Assembly (NCBI GenBank): GCA_043789035.1 | Contig: JAYWIG010000166.1 | Span: forward strand, 1-49,243 | Length of the DNA: 49,243 nucleotides | Source: JAYWIG01 sp043789035 | GTDB taxonomy: Bacteria; Pseudomonadota; Gammaproteobacteria; Burkholderiales; Burkholderiaceae_E | Reading direction: 5' to 3' | In this document: one piece after another, positions 49,096 through 49,243 of the stretch | Layout of the letters: every line of letters begins with the position of its first letter | How positions within the stretch are numbered: the stretch's first letter is position 1 | Position numbers and translations under genes: made by a program | Notes under the pieces: generated by a model | Told to the model about the DNA's origin: nothing | The model's database searches: none | The model's input: only the letters and a program-made list of their open reading frames with translations

Positions 49096-49243
49096 CTAAG
49101 TTTTTAAACGCACGGCTGAGGCGTAATCTGCCATTTCGTTTAGAGGAAGAATTAAACCGCTAGCTCGTGAAAACGCACTGCGGTCGATAGAAGGGCCCTC
49201 GGTATGAAAGATGCGCACTGTCATTGCGCGCAACCTTGTGGCT
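49096..49243 (-). CDS. Possible C-terminal part of a gene running off the right edge
   Basis: On the minus strand the frame is open from the window edge to a TAG at 49096-49098. The peptide includes MTVRIFHTEGPSIDRSAF and GLILPLNEMADYASAVRL, which looks protein-like in composition. No family is recognised and only 48 codons are visible. It would be convergent with the Bug receptor gene. Confidence 0.35.
   Translation of the reverse strand, partial: ATRLRAMTVRIFHTEGPSIDRSAFSRASGLILPLNEMADYASAVRLKT

Noticed and set aside
1..49243. CRISPR array
   Set aside because: The only regular repeat array is the 10-bp tandem at 14561-14605, which has no spacers; no cas-like genes are present.

Overview
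The window looks like a piece of the chromosome of a moderate-GC, gene-dense betaproteobacterium, most likely of the order Burkholderiales. The clues are gene order and family content: slt with a divergent 5-formyl-THF cyclo-ligase, an NDUFA9-like gene with cca, ttcA-folB-folM, metK beside paired lipid A acyltransferases and dapF, a Fur-family regulator with a COG0523 GTPase, a low-cysteine DksA, a STAS gene with hslVU, an S-adenosylhomocysteine (SAH) riboswitch on ahcY, and a Bug/TctC binding protein. This is inferred from families and synteny; no 16S or database comparison was possible.

Layout. 1-2750 is a decayed accessory region: the right end of an IS66-family element, a phd antitoxin with a twice-frameshifted vapC, a displaced fragment of the 3' end of glmS, and a ParD-like antitoxin followed by a zeta-type toxin that has lost its P-loop. 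It ends in a large inverted repeat over the glmS stop codon. 2751-5989 is glmS-glmU (UDP-GlcNAc synthesis). 5982-16620 holds a lipoprotein, ubiB-ttcA, folB-folM, a MidA-type methyltransferase, DUF2905, cca, an NDUFA9-like gene, a small unknown gene and slt. 16669-20406 holds the cyclo-ligase and an overlapping EAL / HD-GYP pair. 20543-25301 is a methyl-cycle block: ahcY-tlyA-metF behind an SAH riboswitch that feeds a terminator, and metK behind a SAM-II-like leader. 25371-29987 is the lpxL-like pair, dapF, DUF484 and an RlmI-like methyltransferase. 30016-34270 is a zinc-homeostasis block: Zur-like regulator, COG0523 GTPase, low-cysteine DksA and a ZnuD-like TonB receptor, tied together by one shared palindromic operator. 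34412-38093 is a double-STAS protein, hslVU and a small basic protein. 38083-41687 holds a CobC-like phosphatase, a NIPSNAP protein, a two-gene nucleotidyltransferase module that resembles a toxin-antitoxin pair, and a flavin dehydrogenase. 41804-49059 holds an AroE paralogue, an RbgA/YlqF GTPase, a GST, a LysR regulator, a SUI1/YciH factor, a RhlE-like helicase, a NYN-domain protein and a Bug receptor. A possible partial gene runs off the right edge.

Genes that work together. GlmS and GlmU make UDP-GlcNAc, which is the substrate of zeta toxins such as the broken one next door. MetK makes SAM, AhcY removes the SAH left by methyl transfer, and MetF supplies methyl groups; the two leaders would read SAM and SAH separately. 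Zur, the GTPase and the outer-membrane receptor form a self-contained zinc-starvation response. The most novel-looking items are the glmS 3'-end scar with its mirrored gene tail, the metK leader, the Zur operator set and the DUF6036-type module.
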